From Streptomyces sp. P3 (GTDB taxonomy: Bacteria > Actinomycetota > Actinomycetes > Streptomycetales > Streptomycetaceae): DNA of 64,000 nucleotides. Every line of letters starts with the position of its first letter. The first letter of the stretch is position 1. Positions 33,286 through 42,277 of the stretch are shown in pieces. The DNA lies in assembly GCF_003032475.1 (NCBI RefSeq), contig NZ_CP028369.1, positions 5,828,001 to 5,892,000 on the forward strand, written 5' to 3'. The notes under the pieces were generated by a model. The model did not search any database, had not been told where the DNA came from, and saw only the letters and a program-made list of their open reading frames with translations. Position numbers and translations under genes: made by a program.

Positions 33286-35232
33286 GTGTTCTCGGACCGG
33301 GAGAACTGGGAGAGGGCGAGCACGGCCCGGGTGGTGCCGCCCGCGCGGCCGCGCAAGCTCGCCAAGGTCCCCTTCGTCGAACTGGCCGACGGACGCCTGC
33401 AGGGCGTCGTCTCCAGCGGCTCGGACATCGAGCGGGTGTACGTCTCGTCGGTCGCCGTCGGCACCTACGCCTTCGCGTGCAGCACGAACAACAACCGCCC
33501 CTGCGGCGGCGCGCGCGGATCGTTCTGCAACCACATCCGCGCCCTGATCACCGAGGCCGTGCTGCAGTACGGCCCCGACCGCGTCGCCCGCTACCTGCGC
33601 GTGGAGCCCGTCGACCCGGAGGCCGACGCCGGCGCCCTCACCGTCGCGATGACCGGCGCCCGCCCGCCCCAGGCGGACGGCAAGGCGACGGCCGCCGCCG
33701 TCTTCAGCCGGTTCCTGCGCCATCTGGCCTATCTCGAACTCGCCCCCGTCACCGTGCCGCTGCCGGAGCTGCAGTGGTTCCCGCCGACCCGCGCGGACGC
33801 CGCCCCGGCAGCGACCGGGCACGGCGCCCACGCCGCGCAGGGGGCCCGAACCGGCCGTACCGCCGCACCCGTCGAGGGACTCGACGAGGCGCTGGCCGCG
33901 GTCGACGCCTTCGACCACGCCCTCGCCGCCGGTCTGCTGCGCCCCCGCCCCGACCGGGTCGGCGGACTCGGCGACCTCGCCCGCGCGGTCGCCGGCAGCC
34001 CGCTGGCCGCCCGGGTGGCGGAGGCGGCGGAGAAGGCCGCCGCGGGCTCCGCGAGCGAGGACCACCTCGTCGCCCTCGCCGCGGCCCGCACCGCCTTGCT
34101 CGGCGCCGTGCACGACGCCCTCGTCGTGAGCGCCGACGAGCTGAGCGGCCGCCTGCGCGAGGAGCCGGCGCCCGCGGCCGCCGGCCCGCGCACCACGGTG
34201 AACCTGCTGGCGGCGGCGCGCACCTGGCTCGCGGATCTGGCCCGCACCGGCTGGCAGGGCCTCGACCACGAACTGGCCGGCGGAGCCGCCCCGATCGTCT
34301 CGGCCATGCTGCCGGACCCCGGACTGCGCCGACTGGCCACACTGCTCGACGGATTCGCCGCCGAACTCGCCGCCTCCTGCCCCGGCGCCGCCCTCGAACG
34401 CGTCCCGGAGCGCCGCTGGGCCGACCTGTGGTCCCGCGCCCTGCTGCTCACCGTCCCCGGCGCGGCCGACACCCCCGTGACCGGCACCGCCACCGGCCGC
34501 CTCCTGCCGCTCGGCGTCGATCTCCACGAACACTCCACCGCCGCGCAGGCCCAGGTCCACGCGGTCTTCGAACCGGCCGACGGCGGCGCGCCGCGACTGG
34601 TCCGCGCGAGCGTCTCGGCACCGAAGCCGGACACCGTCGTCGCGGCCGGAGTCTGGCAGCTGCTGCGGCCGCACCTCTCGCTGCTCACCGCCCTCGGCGA
34701 GGGCCGGTCGATGGAACTGGACGCCATGCCCCTCTCCGACGAGGGCGACCTCCTCTGGGACGACGCCCGGGCCCGCCCGGGCGATCCGGCCGACGCCCTC
34801 GCCACCGCACGAGTCGTCCTGCCGACCGCCACCGCACCGCCCACCGGGCCTTTGAACCGCCATCCCGCGCGTATCGCCGAGCCGGTGTTCCTGGAGGGCT
34901 ACGACCGGCGGCAGGAGGGCGACGTCCTCGTCTTCACCGTGGCAGGCCGCGACCTTCCCGTCGACACCGACCGCATTCCGGCCGCGGGACCGCTCACCCC
35001 CGAGGCCGTGGCCGGCTCCCGCGCCTGCGTGGGCCTGCTCCGCTGGGACGACGGGGACTTGCGTCTTCAGCCGCTTGCCGTCGAGACCACCGTGCGCAGG
35101 AAGGCCGTCGCCCTGCACGCGGGCGGGTGGGCCGGCGGCACCGCCGACAAGACCGGCGCCCGGGCCGAGAAGGCCGCCACCGACGCCGTGACCGTTCTGC
35201 GTGAACGGGCGGGAAGGCTGCTGCGGAAATGA
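33286..35232 (+). CDS. SWIM zinc-finger protein (YehQ-like)
   Basis: This 648-residue protein starts at GTG 5 bases after AAAGGAG. Near the N-terminus, C65, C73, C81 and H83 (YAFACSTNNNRPC, FCNHIRAL) form a SWIM-type zinc ligand set with the C-x-H end intact. The remaining roughly 550 residues are mostly helical in the middle, with a beta-rich C-terminal part (VFLEGYDRRQEGDVLVFTVA). SWIM domains bind nucleic acids or proteins. It overlaps the VWA gene by 4 bases, starting a coupled operon with VWA, MoxR-like AAA and DUF5682 genes, the same set as E. coli yehQ, yehP, yehL and yehM. The function of the set is unknown. Confidence 0.88.
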   Translation: MFSDRENWERASTARVVPPARPRKLAKVPFVELADGRLQGVVSSGSDIERVYVSSVAVGTYAFACSTNNNRPCGGARGSFCNHIRALITEAVLQYGPDRVARYLRVEPVDPEADAGALTVAMTGARPPQADGKATAAAVFSRFLRHLAYLELAPVTVPLPELQWFPPTRADAAPAATGHGAHAAQGARTGRTAAPVEGLDEALAAVDAFDHALAAGLLRPRPDRVGGLGDLARAVAGSPLAARVAEAAEKAAAGSASEDHLVALAAARTALLGAVHDALVVSADELSGRLREEPAPAAAGPRTTVNLLAAARTWLADLARTGWQGLDHELAGGAAPIVSAMLPDPGLRRLATLLDGFAAELAASCPGAALERVPERRWADLWSRALLLTVPGAADTPVTGTATGRLLPLGVDLHEHSTAAQAQVHAVFEPADGGAPRLVRASVSAPKPDTVVAAGVWQLLRPHLSLLTALGEGRSMELDAMPLSDEGDLLWDDARARPGDPADALATARVVLPTATAPPTGPLNRHPARIAEPVFLEGYDRRQEGDVLVFTVAGRDLPVDTDRIPAAGPLTPEAVAGSRACVGLLRWDDGDLRLQPLAVETTVRRKAVALHAGGWAGGTADKTGARAEKAATDAVTVLRERAGRLLRK

Positions 35233-36641
35233 GCGACGAGATGCTGGAACCGGTCACTGCGGTCCCCGAGAGCCGCGAGGTCTGCGCGACCCCCGACGAC
35301 AACCGCCGACAGGTGCTCTACTGGCGGCTGCTGGCCCGGCTCTTCGATTCCGAGGAGCAGATCGCCCTGGAGTCCGCGAGCCTCGCCGTCGTCGAGGACA
35401 TCGGCCTGCCGGCCGCCCTGCTGGACCCGCAGTCCTCCGTGGACTCCCTCGTGCAGCGTCACCCGGAACTCGCGTCGGAGTTCGACGGCTTGATGGTTCC
35501 CGAAGCCGAAGCCGAAGCAGAAGCCGAAGCACTCGGCGACGGCCGCGTCCGTGCCGACGAGGTGCGGCGGGCCGCGCTCGTGTCCAAGGTGCTGCTGAAC
35601 GTCTTCGCGACGGGCTCCGGAGCCGTCAGCGCCGAGCAGCTGTCCCGCTGGCAGAGTGACGCCGGCTGGCTGGAGCGCGCCCTCGGATGCCGCCCGGGCG
35701 AACTGCGCGGCGGCCGGGGCCCGGCCGCCGGCGCGGGCGGCCTCGTCCCCGGGATCGGCCCGGAACTGGCCGAGGTGGAAGCCGACCTGGTGCACCGCAT
35801 GCACCTGCGCGAAGTGCTCGCCGACCCCGCCCTGGCCGCGCGGCTCACCCCGAGCATGTCACTCATCGAGCAACTGCTCCGGGACAAGAACAACCTCTCC
35901 GGGGTCGCTCTGGCGAACGCCAAGGCGCTCATCCGCCGTTTCGTCGACGAGGTCGCCGACGTGCTGCGCACCCAGGTGGAGAAGTCCACGGCCGGCGCGA
36001 TCGACCGCTCGGTGCCGCCCAAGCGCGTGTACCGCAACCTCGACCTCGACCGAACCGTCTGGAAGAACCTCACCAACTACAGCCCCGAAGAGGAACGCCT
36101 CTACGTCGACCGCCTCTACTACCGGCACACCGCCCGCAGAACGACGCCGCAGCGGCTCGTCGTGGTCGTGGACCAGTCGGGCTCGATGCTCGACTCCATG
36201 GTCAACTGCACCATCCTGGCGTCGATCTTCGCCGGGCTGCCCAAGGTCGACGTGCACCTGATCGCGTACGACACCCGGGCGATCGACCTCACTCCCTGGG
36301 TCCGCGAGCCGTTCGAGGTGCTGCTGCGCACCAAGCTCGGCGGCGGCAACGACGGCCCGGTCGCCATGGCCATGGCCCGTCCGAAGATCGCCGAGCCCAA
36401 GAACACCGTCATGGTGTGGATCTCGGACTTCTACGAGTTCGACCGCTCCCAGCCCTTGTTCGAGGGCATCGAGGAAGTCCACCGCTCCGGCGTCAAGTTC
36501 ATCCCCGTCGGCTCGGTCACCAGCTTCGGCAGGCAGGAGGTCAACCCCTGGTTCCGGGAGCGGTTCAAGGCGCTCGGCACACCCGTGATCTCCGGCCGTA
36601 TCGACAAGCTCGTCCACGAACTCAAGACGTTCCTCACCTGA
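35229..36641 (+). CDS. VWA (CoxE-like) protein (YehP-like)
   Basis: This 470-residue protein has an N-terminal helical region with an (EA)n run (PEAEAEAEAEALGDG), a middle helical region, and a C-terminal von Willebrand A domain (about 308-470). The MIDAS motif DQSGSM (D315, S317, S319) is intact and is followed by ASIFAGLPKVDVHLIAYDT and KNTVMVWISDFYEFD. VWA proteins partnered with MoxR ATPases act as metal-dependent adaptors that present a substrate to the ATPase. The start overlaps the SWIM gene by 4 bases; the AAA gene starts 31 bases after its stop. Confidence 0.92.
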   Translation: MSDEMLEPVTAVPESREVCATPDDNRRQVLYWRLLARLFDSEEQIALESASLAVVEDIGLPAALLDPQSSVDSLVQRHPELASEFDGLMVPEAEAEAEAEALGDGRVRADEVRRAALVSKVLLNVFATGSGAVSAEQLSRWQSDAGWLERALGCRPGELRGGRGPAAGAGGLVPGIGPELAEVEADLVHRMHLREVLADPALAARLTPSMSLIEQLLRDKNNLSGVALANAKALIRRFVDEVADVLRTQVEKSTAGAIDRSVPPKRVYRNLDLDRTVWKNLTNYSPEEERLYVDRLYYRHTARRTTPQRLVVVVDQSGSMLDSMVNCTILASIFAGLPKVDVHLIAYDTRAIDLTPWVREPFEVLLRTKLGGGNDGPVAMAMARPKIAEPKNTVMVWISDFYEFDRSQPLFEGIEEVHRSGVKFIPVGSVTSFGRQEVNPWFRERFKALGTPVISGRIDKLVHELKTFLT

Positions 36642-36672
36642 TCCGCACCCTTCCTTCCGAAAGGCCCCTTCG

Positions 36673-37797
36673 ATGACCGACCTGCTGCGCGCCCCCGCCG
36701 AACTCAAGTACGCCGAGGAACTCGACTGGCTGGAGTCGATCGACGACAACCCCAAGCCGTTCTCCTGGCGGCTCTCGCCGAAGATGGTCCGGCTGTTCGT
36801 CCTCGGCTCCGAGCGCGCCGACGGCCTCGACCGGGAGATCGCCCAGAAGTGGTTCGGCGACCGCAGCTTCGTCGAGCGCTCCATCGTCACCCTCGCCTCC
36901 GACCGCGGCCTGCTGCTCATCGGCGACCCGGGCACCGGGAAGAGCTGGCTGGCCGAACTGCTGTCGGCCGCGATCTCCCGCAACTCCACCCTGGTCGTGC
37001 AGGGCACCGCGGGCACCACCGAGGACCACATCAAGTACTCGTGGAACGTCTCCATGGTCATCGCCAAGGGCCAGTCGAGGGAGTCGATGATCCCCTCGCC
37101 GATCATGACCGCCATGGAGACCGGAGCCATCGGCCGCTTCGAGGAACTCACCCGCTCCACCAGCGACGTCCAGGACGCTCTGATCTCGATTCTCTCCGAG
37201 AAGTACATCTCCGTCCCGGAGCTGGGCAGCGACGGGGACAGCGACAACATCGTGTTCGCCAAGCCGGGCTTCTCCGTCATCGCCACCGCCAACAGCCGCG
37301 ACCGCGGCGTCAACGACCTCTCCTCGGCGCTCAAGCGCCGCTTCAACTTCGTCCGCATCCCCGTCGTCACCAACAAGAAGAGCGAGGCGGAGATCGTCCG
37401 CTTCCGCACCGAGGAACTGCTGCGCCGCCACCGCATCGAGCTGGACGTCCCGCCGACCCTGCTCGACGTGCTGCTGCAGAGCTTCGCCGACCTGCGCGCC
37501 TCCTCGGCGGCCGCCGGCAGCGACGACGAGAAGCTGGAGTCCGCCCTGTCCACCGCCGAACAGATCGGCGTCCTCGAGGACGCCGTCCTGCACAGCAACT
37601 TCTTCGGCGAGCGCGCCCTCACCGCCCGCACCCTCGCCTCCTCCCTCGTCGGTTCGCTGGCCCGGCGCGCACCCGAGGACCTCGCCATCCTCAACAAGTA
37701 CCTGCACGGCGTCGTCGAACCGCGCAGCAAGGAGCAGGGCGGCTCCTGGCCGGAGTTCCTCGAGGGCGGCCGCGACGCCATCGCGACCCTGTCATGA
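36673..37797 (+). CDS. MoxR-like AAA+ ATPase (YehL-like)
   Basis: This 374-residue AAA+ ATPase has Walker A GDPGTGKS (84-91). The Walker B position reads GAIGRFEELTRS, with Glu in place of the usual Asp-Glu pair. Sensor 1 ATANSRDRGVND and the arginine-containing SSALKRRFNFVRIP follow. Two C-terminal helical segments form the lid. MoxR-type ATPases remodel or mature protein complexes, usually with a VWA partner encoded next door, as here. A weak GAAAGG lies 11 bases before the ATG. It overlaps the DUF5682 gene by 4 bases (ATGA). Confidence 0.93.
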   Translation: MTDLLRAPAELKYAEELDWLESIDDNPKPFSWRLSPKMVRLFVLGSERADGLDREIAQKWFGDRSFVERSIVTLASDRGLLLIGDPGTGKSWLAELLSAAISRNSTLVVQGTAGTTEDHIKYSWNVSMVIAKGQSRESMIPSPIMTAMETGAIGRFEELTRSTSDVQDALISILSEKYISVPELGSDGDSDNIVFAKPGFSVIATANSRDRGVNDLSSALKRRFNFVRIPVVTNKKSEAEIVRFRTEELLRRHRIELDVPPTLLDVLLQSFADLRASSAAAGSDDEKLESALSTAEQIGVLEDAVLHSNFFGERALTARTLASSLVGSLARRAPEDLAILNKYLHGVVEPRSKEQGGSWPEFLEGGRDAIATLS

Positions 37798-40598
37798 GCG
37801 GCGCCTTCGACGCGTTGCGCGGTCAACTGCACGAGGCCGCCACGGCGTTCGCCGACGGACCCGGAGCCCTGGAGGGCATCCTGCGGGGCATCGTCGACGA
37901 CGTCGAGCGCGCCGTGCACGAGCCGCTGGAGATCTTCCCGGTCTGTCACCACTCGCCGGCCTCGGCGATCGCCATGGCGCGCCGGCTGCGCGAGAAGCAG
38001 CCGAAGGTCGTCTACCTCGAGCTGTGCGAGGACATGGCACCGCTCCTCACCGAGCTGCGCAACTGCCGGCTGCCGGTGGCGGTGCAGTCGTTCGCCACCG
38101 AGATCGAGGGGTTCCCCGCCGACTGGTCGCCGCTGTCGGTGGTCGCACCGGTCACCGAGGCCTCGGCCGAGTACCAGGCCATCGCCTACGCGCTCGACAC
38201 GCCGGGTGTCGAACTGGTCCTCGTCGACCGCTCATCGGACCACGTCTTCCAGTGGGAGACCGGCTCCGGCTCCGGCGCCGACGCCCTGGCCGAGGGCGGC
38301 GCCGACGTGCCCGAGACACCGGAGCAGACCGCCCTGCACGGCGACGCCGTCGGCGTGGAGATCGGCGACCTGCGCCCGCGCTTCGCCGAACTGGAGGAGC
38401 ACCTGCTGCGGCACGGCCGGGTGCGGCACTGGTCGGAGTGGTGGCACCAGTACGTGGAACTGCCCCTCGGCGACAGCGACCACGACACCTACCGCCAGGT
38501 GATGCTGCTCATCGGCAGCCTCTTCCGGCGCCTCGCCCCCGGCGACCCCGGCAAGGTGCGCGTCGACGAGGACCGCGAACGGTACATGTGGACGAGGATG
38601 CGCGAGCACCTGGCCGCCACCGGCGCCGACCCCGCCGACTGCCTCTACGTGTGCGGCGCCTTCCACGCGGCCAGCCGCGTCGCGGAGTTCGGCGTGCACG
38701 GCAGCGACGGCTTCGTCGTCAGCCCGCCGAGCGGCACCCGATGGCGGCACGGCCTCATCCCCTCCAGCCACGCGGCGATCGAGGCGCAGTTCGGCCTGGC
38801 GGCCGGGTCGGTGTCCATCGCCGCGGCGGAGTGGGCGAAGAACGTCCGGCGCACCGGCGTCCGCCCCTACCGCCTGGACGGCCAGGCGGGCACGAAGAAG
38901 ACCACGAGGCCGAGGAAGGCCCTGCCCGCCGCCGTCCCGGCGCCGGCGGCCCCGCCCGCCGACCGGCTCACCGGCTTCCTCCGGCGACCGCCCGCCCTCG
39001 ACGCCCTCGACGAGGCCGAACTGCTCGGCTGGTCGGTGGAGATCGTGCGGGCCGCCCGCCGCAACGGCTACCTCGCCTCCACCGCCGACGCCATCGCCGT
39101 CTTCGAGACGTCCATCCTGCTCGCCGGGATGCGCGACCGCGCCAAGCCCACCCCGTACGACTTCCAGGACGCGGCGGTCACCTGCATCGAGAAGGACGCC
39201 GTGCCCGGCCGGCGGGACGTCGGCCGGCTCGTCGAGATCATGATGGGCGGCGACCGCCTCGGCCAGGTCGGCTACGACGCGCTGCCACCGCTCGCCCGCG
39301 ACGTGCACGACCGGCTCGCCCCGCTCGCCCTCAGGCTCGAGCAGCGCGGAGTGCAGCGCGCCCTGCTGGACATCGCCTCGCGGCCGGAGCTGGCCCACTG
39401 CTCCGACCTGCTGTGGATGCTGCGCCGGCTGCTGCCGCAGGGGGCCGCCCGCCCGATCATGGGCGAACGACGGCTCGGCGAGCGCTCCCTGCAGGAGTCC
39501 TGGGACCTGGCGCTGGGCACCCACCAGCGCGCCCTCATCGAACTCGGCTACGAGGGCGTCAGCATCGAGCAGGTCCTCGAACAGCGGCTGCGCCGCGCCG
39601 CGTACGCCCCGCAGGCCACCGCGGCCCAGGTCCTCGAGGCCGTCGAGGACGCCACGCTCTACCTGCGCAGCCGCCGTCTGGCCGACGAGCTGGGCACCCG
39701 CGCCCTGGAGGTGCTGGCCCACGAGCGCTCCGTCGACGGGGCGCCGGAGGTGCTGCGCCGGGTGCGCCGGCTGCTGGCCTACTACCGCACCGCAGAGCCG
39801 GTCCTGCCGCCCTGGATCGAGTCGTTCGTCAAGACGGGCTTCGCGCACTACTGCACCCTGCTGCCGACGGCGTTCACCGACGAGGACGCGACCGTCCGCC
39901 AGGTCGCCGCCATGCTGGGCTTCCTGTTCGGCATGGAGAGCCTCGCGCTGTCCCTCGGCTGCGACCGGGCGCAGCTGGAACTGGCCCTCGCCCAGTCCCA
40001 CCCGGCGGAGCCCGCGCGCACCGCACTGCTGTGGGCGGCGCAGACCCACCTGGGCACACTGCCGAGGGCGCAACTGCGGGCGCGCTGCGACGAGCTGCTC
40101 GGCAACCCGCTGGTGGTCCCCGCCTACCCCCGTTACCTCAGCGGGTTCGTGCACGCCCTGGAACCGGTGCCGGGCCTGGCCGACTTCGTCGTCGAGGCCG
40201 TGTCGAACGCGTTCGCGCGTCTCCCCGACCGGGTGCTGCTGCCCTGGCTGCCGACGCTGATCACCACGTTGCGCGCCGGGGGAGCCGAGCTGGCGCCGCT
40301 GCTGATCCGCGAGGCCGGCCGGGTCTTCCCCGCCCGGCTGCCGGAGCTGGACGCCTGGGTGCCGCCGTGGCGGCTGCCGCAGGAACCGCCCGGCTTGCTG
40401 CCGCGGGCCGGCGAGGGGGCCGGAGGCGGCGGCGTGCCGCTCCTGGCCGCCCACCCGGCGACCTGTGACGCCCTGGCGGATCTGCTGGGCTGTGACGGGG
40501 CGTGGGAGACCGGGGGGCCCGTCCCGTCCGGAGCGGTCCTCCTCGGGCGCCACCCGGCCACCGCCGCCGCGCTGGAGGCGTTGCTGGCCGTCACCTGA
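37794..40598 (+). CDS. DUF5682 protein (YehM-like)
   Basis: This 934-residue protein starts at an ATG overlapping the AAA stop by 4 bases. The N-terminal domain (about 40-360) has the DUF5682 pattern IFPVCHHSPASAIAMARRL followed by PKVVYLELCEDMAPLL and later CLYVCGAFHAASRVAEFG. The His pairs and Glu recall the ChaN/EreA-like (erythromycin esterase-type) folds; that is inference. A Lys/Pro/Ala linker (about 365-390) separates it from a mostly helical C-terminal half that may be a repeat scaffold. It ends the operon with no terminator: its last 8 bases overlap the convergent LRV gene. Confidence 0.88.
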   Translation: MSGAFDALRGQLHEAATAFADGPGALEGILRGIVDDVERAVHEPLEIFPVCHHSPASAIAMARRLREKQPKVVYLELCEDMAPLLTELRNCRLPVAVQSFATEIEGFPADWSPLSVVAPVTEASAEYQAIAYALDTPGVELVLVDRSSDHVFQWETGSGSGADALAEGGADVPETPEQTALHGDAVGVEIGDLRPRFAELEEHLLRHGRVRHWSEWWHQYVELPLGDSDHDTYRQVMLLIGSLFRRLAPGDPGKVRVDEDRERYMWTRMREHLAATGADPADCLYVCGAFHAASRVAEFGVHGSDGFVVSPPSGTRWRHGLIPSSHAAIEAQFGLAAGSVSIAAAEWAKNVRRTGVRPYRLDGQAGTKKTTRPRKALPAAVPAPAAPPADRLTGFLRRPPALDALDEAELLGWSVEIVRAARRNGYLASTADAIAVFETSILLAGMRDRAKPTPYDFQDAAVTCIEKDAVPGRRDVGRLVEIMMGGDRLGQVGYDALPPLARDVHDRLAPLALRLEQRGVQRALLDIASRPELAHCSDLLWMLRRLLPQGAARPIMGERRLGERSLQESWDLALGTHQRALIELGYEGVSIEQVLEQRLRRAAYAPQATAAQVLEAVEDATLYLRSRRLADELGTRALEVLAHERSVDGAPEVLRRVRRLLAYYRTAEPVLPPWIESFVKTGFAHYCTLLPTAFTDEDATVRQVAAMLGFLFGMESLALSLGCDRAQLELALAQSHPAEPARTALLWAAQTHLGTLPRAQLRARCDELLGNPLVVPAYPRYLSGFVHALEPVPGLADFVVEAVSNAFARLPDRVLLPWLPTLITTLRAGGAELAPLLIREAGRVFPARLPELDAWVPPWRLPQEPPGLLPRAGEGAGGGGVPLLAAHPATCDALADLLGCDGAWETGGPVPSGAVLLGRHPATAAALEALLAVT

Positions 40599-42162
40599 GA
40601 GGCAGGGACGACGTCACCAGGCGCCGGATCGAGTCTGCGGCCAACGCCGGGTTGGCGGCGGCATGGTGGACCAGCTCCTCGTCGTCGAGGAGCTGCGTCA
40701 GCCGGGGCGGGGGGAGGTTCGGGTGACGGGCGAAGGCGGCCCGTACGGCGGGGTCGGGGTCCCGGGTGAGCCGGTCCACGGTGTGCGCGGCGGTCCGGGG
40801 ATCGCGGGCGGCCAGTCGGCGGACGGCCGGGTCCGCGTCGTCGGCGTGGACGGCGAGGCCCTCGCTCGGGAAGCCCGGCCGCGTAAGGAGACGCTCGCGT
40901 TCGCATCCGGTGTACTCGAGGAAGCAGCGCAGCAGCAGGTCGGCCGGGGGACGGGGGTGGTTCTGGGCCAGCAGCACCCGGACGCCGAGGTCGTCGTCGG
41001 CGGCCAGCCGGGCCACCAGGTCCGAAGGCAGCGCACGCTCCTTCGCGGCTTCCCGCCGCAGCAGCGGATGACCGGAGAGCGCGTCCCGGCGGACGGCCGC
41101 CGCGTCCCGTGGTGTCGCGGAGCAGTGGTGGAGGCCGAAGTCGCCGTCCTGGGAGACCTGGTAGTCGACGGCGGACCGTTCCCGCTCGCTCCAGGCGGGG
41201 TGTACGGAGACGGACAGGCGCACCTGGGGATCGGGGTCCGCGGCGAGGGCGGCGCGTTCGCCGGGGCCGAGGTCGGGGTGCCGGGCGATCGTCCGGCGTA
41301 CCCCGGGGTCGGGATCCGCGACCAGGGCGCGGCGTTCGGCCGGCCCGAGGTCCCGTCGGTGCGCGATCTCCTTCCGGACCTCGGCATCCGCGTCGCCGGA
41401 CAGCAGGGCCACGACGTCGGGCGGAAGACCGGGGTTCCTTGCGATCATCTTCCGGTCCTGGGGGCCGGCCGGGGCGGTGAGGACACTGTCCACCACGGCT
41501 CTGCTGAGCGCGCGGTGGAGCAGGGCGTCGGTGCGTCCGTGGCAGGAGTGCGCAGGCAGGACGCTCTCCACCCACGCCGGATCCTCCTCCCGCGCGTTGC
41601 GCTCGGCTCTCTCCCGCACCTCGTCGTCGGGGTCGGCCAGCAGGGCGGCCCGCGTCCCGGCGGCAAGAGAGTTCCATGGGCCGGTGCCCCAGAGACGGAC
41701 CTTCGCCACCGGATGCGTGGCCATCGCCCGTCGCAGCCCGGCGGATATCTGCCGGTAGAAGGAGCCGCCGAGGAGTTCGTCCTCGTAGGTGGTGATCATG
41801 TGCACGACTGCGTCGTCGGGCAGTGGTGCGACGTCGTCGGGACCGGTCACCCGAGGCCCCTCGGCGAGGTGACCGCGGACGATCCAGTCCGGGTCCGTCA
41901 GCAGCCGTGCCCGGGTGCGGGGGCCGACATGGGGGTTGCGGGCGAGGAAGCTGCGCGTGTGGGCGTCGGGATGCCCGACGACGGCGTCCACGACGGCGTC
42001 GGGCAGGGTCCGGTCCCGGCACAGCACCATCCGCACCGCGAGCGGCCCGTCCGCCAGCAGCCGCAGCAGCACGTCGACCGGCGTGGACGGGTTGAGCGCG
42101 AGTCCGGCCAGCCGCCGGGTCGGCAGGTCGGCCTCGGACCAGATGCTGTCGGGCGTGCGCAT
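40591..42162 (-). CDS. Leucine-rich repeat variant (LRV) protein
   Basis: This 523-residue all-helical protein consists of repeated units of about 24 residues with the pattern (L/R)xxLAxDPDPxVRxxVAxHPxL. Clear examples are LVADPDPGVRRTIARHPDL, LAADPDPQVRLSVSVHP and LTRDPDPAVRAAFARHPNL. These LRV/HEAT-like solenoids bind proteins. There is no signal or membrane helix. Some other LRV proteins carry an N-terminal Fe-S Cys cluster; I do not see one here. I start at MRTPDSIWSE (ATG at 42162), after a G-rich stretch. It converges on DUF5682 with an 8-base overlap, so transcription of each would produce antisense RNA to the other. Confidence 0.85.
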   Translation of the reverse strand: MRTPDSIWSEADLPTRRLAGLALNPSTPVDVLLRLLADGPLAVRMVLCRDRTLPDAVVDAVVGHPDAHTRSFLARNPHVGPRTRARLLTDPDWIVRGHLAEGPRVTGPDDVAPLPDDAVVHMITTYEDELLGGSFYRQISAGLRRAMATHPVAKVRLWGTGPWNSLAAGTRAALLADPDDEVRERAERNAREEDPAWVESVLPAHSCHGRTDALLHRALSRAVVDSVLTAPAGPQDRKMIARNPGLPPDVVALLSGDADAEVRKEIAHRRDLGPAERRALVADPDPGVRRTIARHPDLGPGERAALAADPDPQVRLSVSVHPAWSERERSAVDYQVSQDGDFGLHHCSATPRDAAAVRRDALSGHPLLRREAAKERALPSDLVARLAADDDLGVRVLLAQNHPRPPADLLLRCFLEYTGCERERLLTRPGFPSEGLAVHADDADPAVRRLAARDPRTAAHTVDRLTRDPDPAVRAAFARHPNLPPPRLTQLLDDEELVHHAAANPALAADSIRRLVTSSLPLR

Positions 42163-42182
42163 GTGGGGTCCCCCCGCAAAGG

Positions 42183-42214
42183 CATGGGCCCCCTGCGGTG
42201 GCAGGGGGCCCATG
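42183..42214 (-). terminator. Perfect 14-bp terminator hairpin
   Basis: CATGGGCCCCCTGC and GCAGGGGGCCCATG pair perfectly around GGTG. It lies 64 bases after the stop of the GH43 gene and just before the LRV start, so it most likely ends the GH43 transcript. Confidence 0.88.
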
Positions 42215-42277
42215 ACCCTAACCGTCCGGCACGACGACGTGCCAGGCGTTTCTCCAGCGGTGCCGCAGTCCGAATCC

